Shown: in pieces, positions 63,679 through 64,000 of the stretch
Numbering within the stretch: position 1 is the first letter of the stretch
How the letters are laid out: each line of letters starts with the position of its first letter
DNA from: Rhodococcus sp. B50
Lineage (GTDB): Bacteria; Actinomycetota; Actinomycetes; Mycobacteriales; Mycobacteriaceae
Length of the DNA: 64,000 nucleotides
NCBI RefSeq assembly: GCF_013602415.1
Contig: NZ_WPAG02000002.1
Location: 3,475,480-3,539,479 of the forward strand
Direction of reading: 5' to 3'
Made by a program: the position numbers and the translations under genes
The notes under the pieces: generated by a model
What the model saw: only the letters and a program-made list of their open reading frames with translations
Database searches by the model: none
What the model was told of the DNA's origin: nothing

Positions 63679-64000
63679 GTGCCCGACGACGTGACGACCT
63701 CACCCGCGCCCGCTCCGACCGCTCCACGGTCGATGGGCGAGGACCTTCGCACTCGGTACCGGACCGCGCGGCTCGTCGCCGTCGTCGCCGGGCTGCTCGG
63801 CATGATCTTGGCGCTGGCCACACCGTTCCTTCCGGTCCGCGTGACCGAGGCGACGATGTCGTGGCCGCAGGACGCAGCGGCGACCGACGTCGAATTGCCG
63901 TTGATGTCGCAGGTCCCCCTGCAGTTCCGCGCCACCGTGCCGTGCACCGCCATCGCGGGGATGCCCGCCGAGGGCGGCATGCTGCTCGCGACCGCCCCCA
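63679..64000 (+). CDS. Second Emb-family arabinosyltransferase, 3'-truncated by the window edge
   Basis: The first 107 codons begin MPDDVTTSPAPAP and continue into TARLVAVVAGLLGMILALATPFLPV, the first membrane segment, then VTEATMSWPQ and VPCTAIAGMP. This closely parallels the N-terminus of the preceding emb gene (TARIVAIVSGLLGFVLALSLPFLPV ... LQWPQ ... VPCAAASQL). The two are tandem paralogues 44 bp apart. The GTG start is 8 nt after TACCAT, with no ribosome binding site. The rest lies outside the window, so catalytic residues cannot be checked. Confidence 0.92.
   Translation, partial: MPDDVTTSPAPAPTAPRSMGEDLRTRYRTARLVAVVAGLLGMILALATPFLPVRVTEATMSWPQDAAATDVELPLMSQVPLQFRATVPCTAIAGMPAEGGMLLATAP

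Overview
The window is high-GC actinobacterial chromosome from a mycolic-acid-making member of the Mycobacteriales, most probably Rhodococcus. The evidence is cell-wall arabinogalactan genes (wzt, glfT1, wzm, glfT2, rmlA/B/C, gtrA, dprE1, dprE2, aftA, two emb genes), an Ag85-type mycolyltransferase, the proteasome activator Bpa, an F420-type oxidoreductase, and a 16S-23S spacer without tRNA genes. The genus call is inference from gene content; no species is claimed. Many genes have no Shine-Dalgarno sequence but carry a TANNNT hexamer 6-8 nt before the start codon, so leaderless transcription looks common and helped choose several starts.

Layout. 1-3.8 kb: end of an amidase, a glycolipid-binding-fold protein, a membrane protein and a GIY-YIG protein. 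3.9-9.7 kb: a complete rRNA operon on the minus strand with terminator and leader. 9.7-11.4 kb: a DNA cytosine methyltransferase and a Vsr nuclease with no restriction enzyme. 11.4-15.0 kb: a two-subunit acyl-CoA dehydrogenase divergent from an F420-type oxidoreductase, with a dyad operator candidate between them. 15.1-24.1 kb: tRNA-Arg(ACG), tRNA-Ser(GCT), a HisC/Pat aminotransferase, a secreted nucleotidase-like protein, a mycolyltransferase, a flavin monooxygenase with a divergent GAF regulator, a flavodoxin-like protein, an MBL-fold hydrolase and tRNA-Ser(TGA).

24.2-29.6 kb: MarR regulator, quinone oxidoreductase, class V aminotransferase homologue, bpa, wzt and glfT1, in the order known around Rv3777-Rv3782 of M. 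tuberculosis. 29.6-43.1 kb: an accessory block separating glfT1 from wzm. It holds a molybdopterin oxidoreductase that has lost its Fe-S ligands plus a coupled helical protein, an acyl-CoA ligase, a lipoprotein, a hybrid histidine kinase ending in an ANTAR domain, a GerW-like protein, a TerD-family protein, a membrane-anchored hydrolase-like protein, a TRIC channel and an M20 amidohydrolase.

43.2-50.1 kb: wzm, a GT-C glycosyltransferase, glfT2 and rmlB/A/C. 50.2-51.7 kb: a secreted protein and an AbiEi/DUF559 nuclease-like gene that exactly fills the space between two related 47-bp palindromes. 51.7-64 kb: gtrA, dprE1-dprE2, a small secreted protein, aftA, a DoxX-like protein, an FAD/Fe-S dehydrogenase, one complete emb arabinosyltransferase and the start of a second.

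Together the cell-wall genes cover dTDP-rhamnose supply (rmlA/B/C; rmlD not in the window), galactan initiation and polymerisation (glfT1, glfT2), export of the lipid-linked galactan (wzm/wzt), decaprenylphosphoryl-arabinose synthesis (dprE1/dprE2) and arabinan priming and extension (aftA, emb). The best candidates for something new are the palindrome-bracketed DUF559 unit, the kinase-ANTAR fusion, and the molybdoenzyme whose three N-terminal Fe-S cysteines are all replaced while their spacing is kept.
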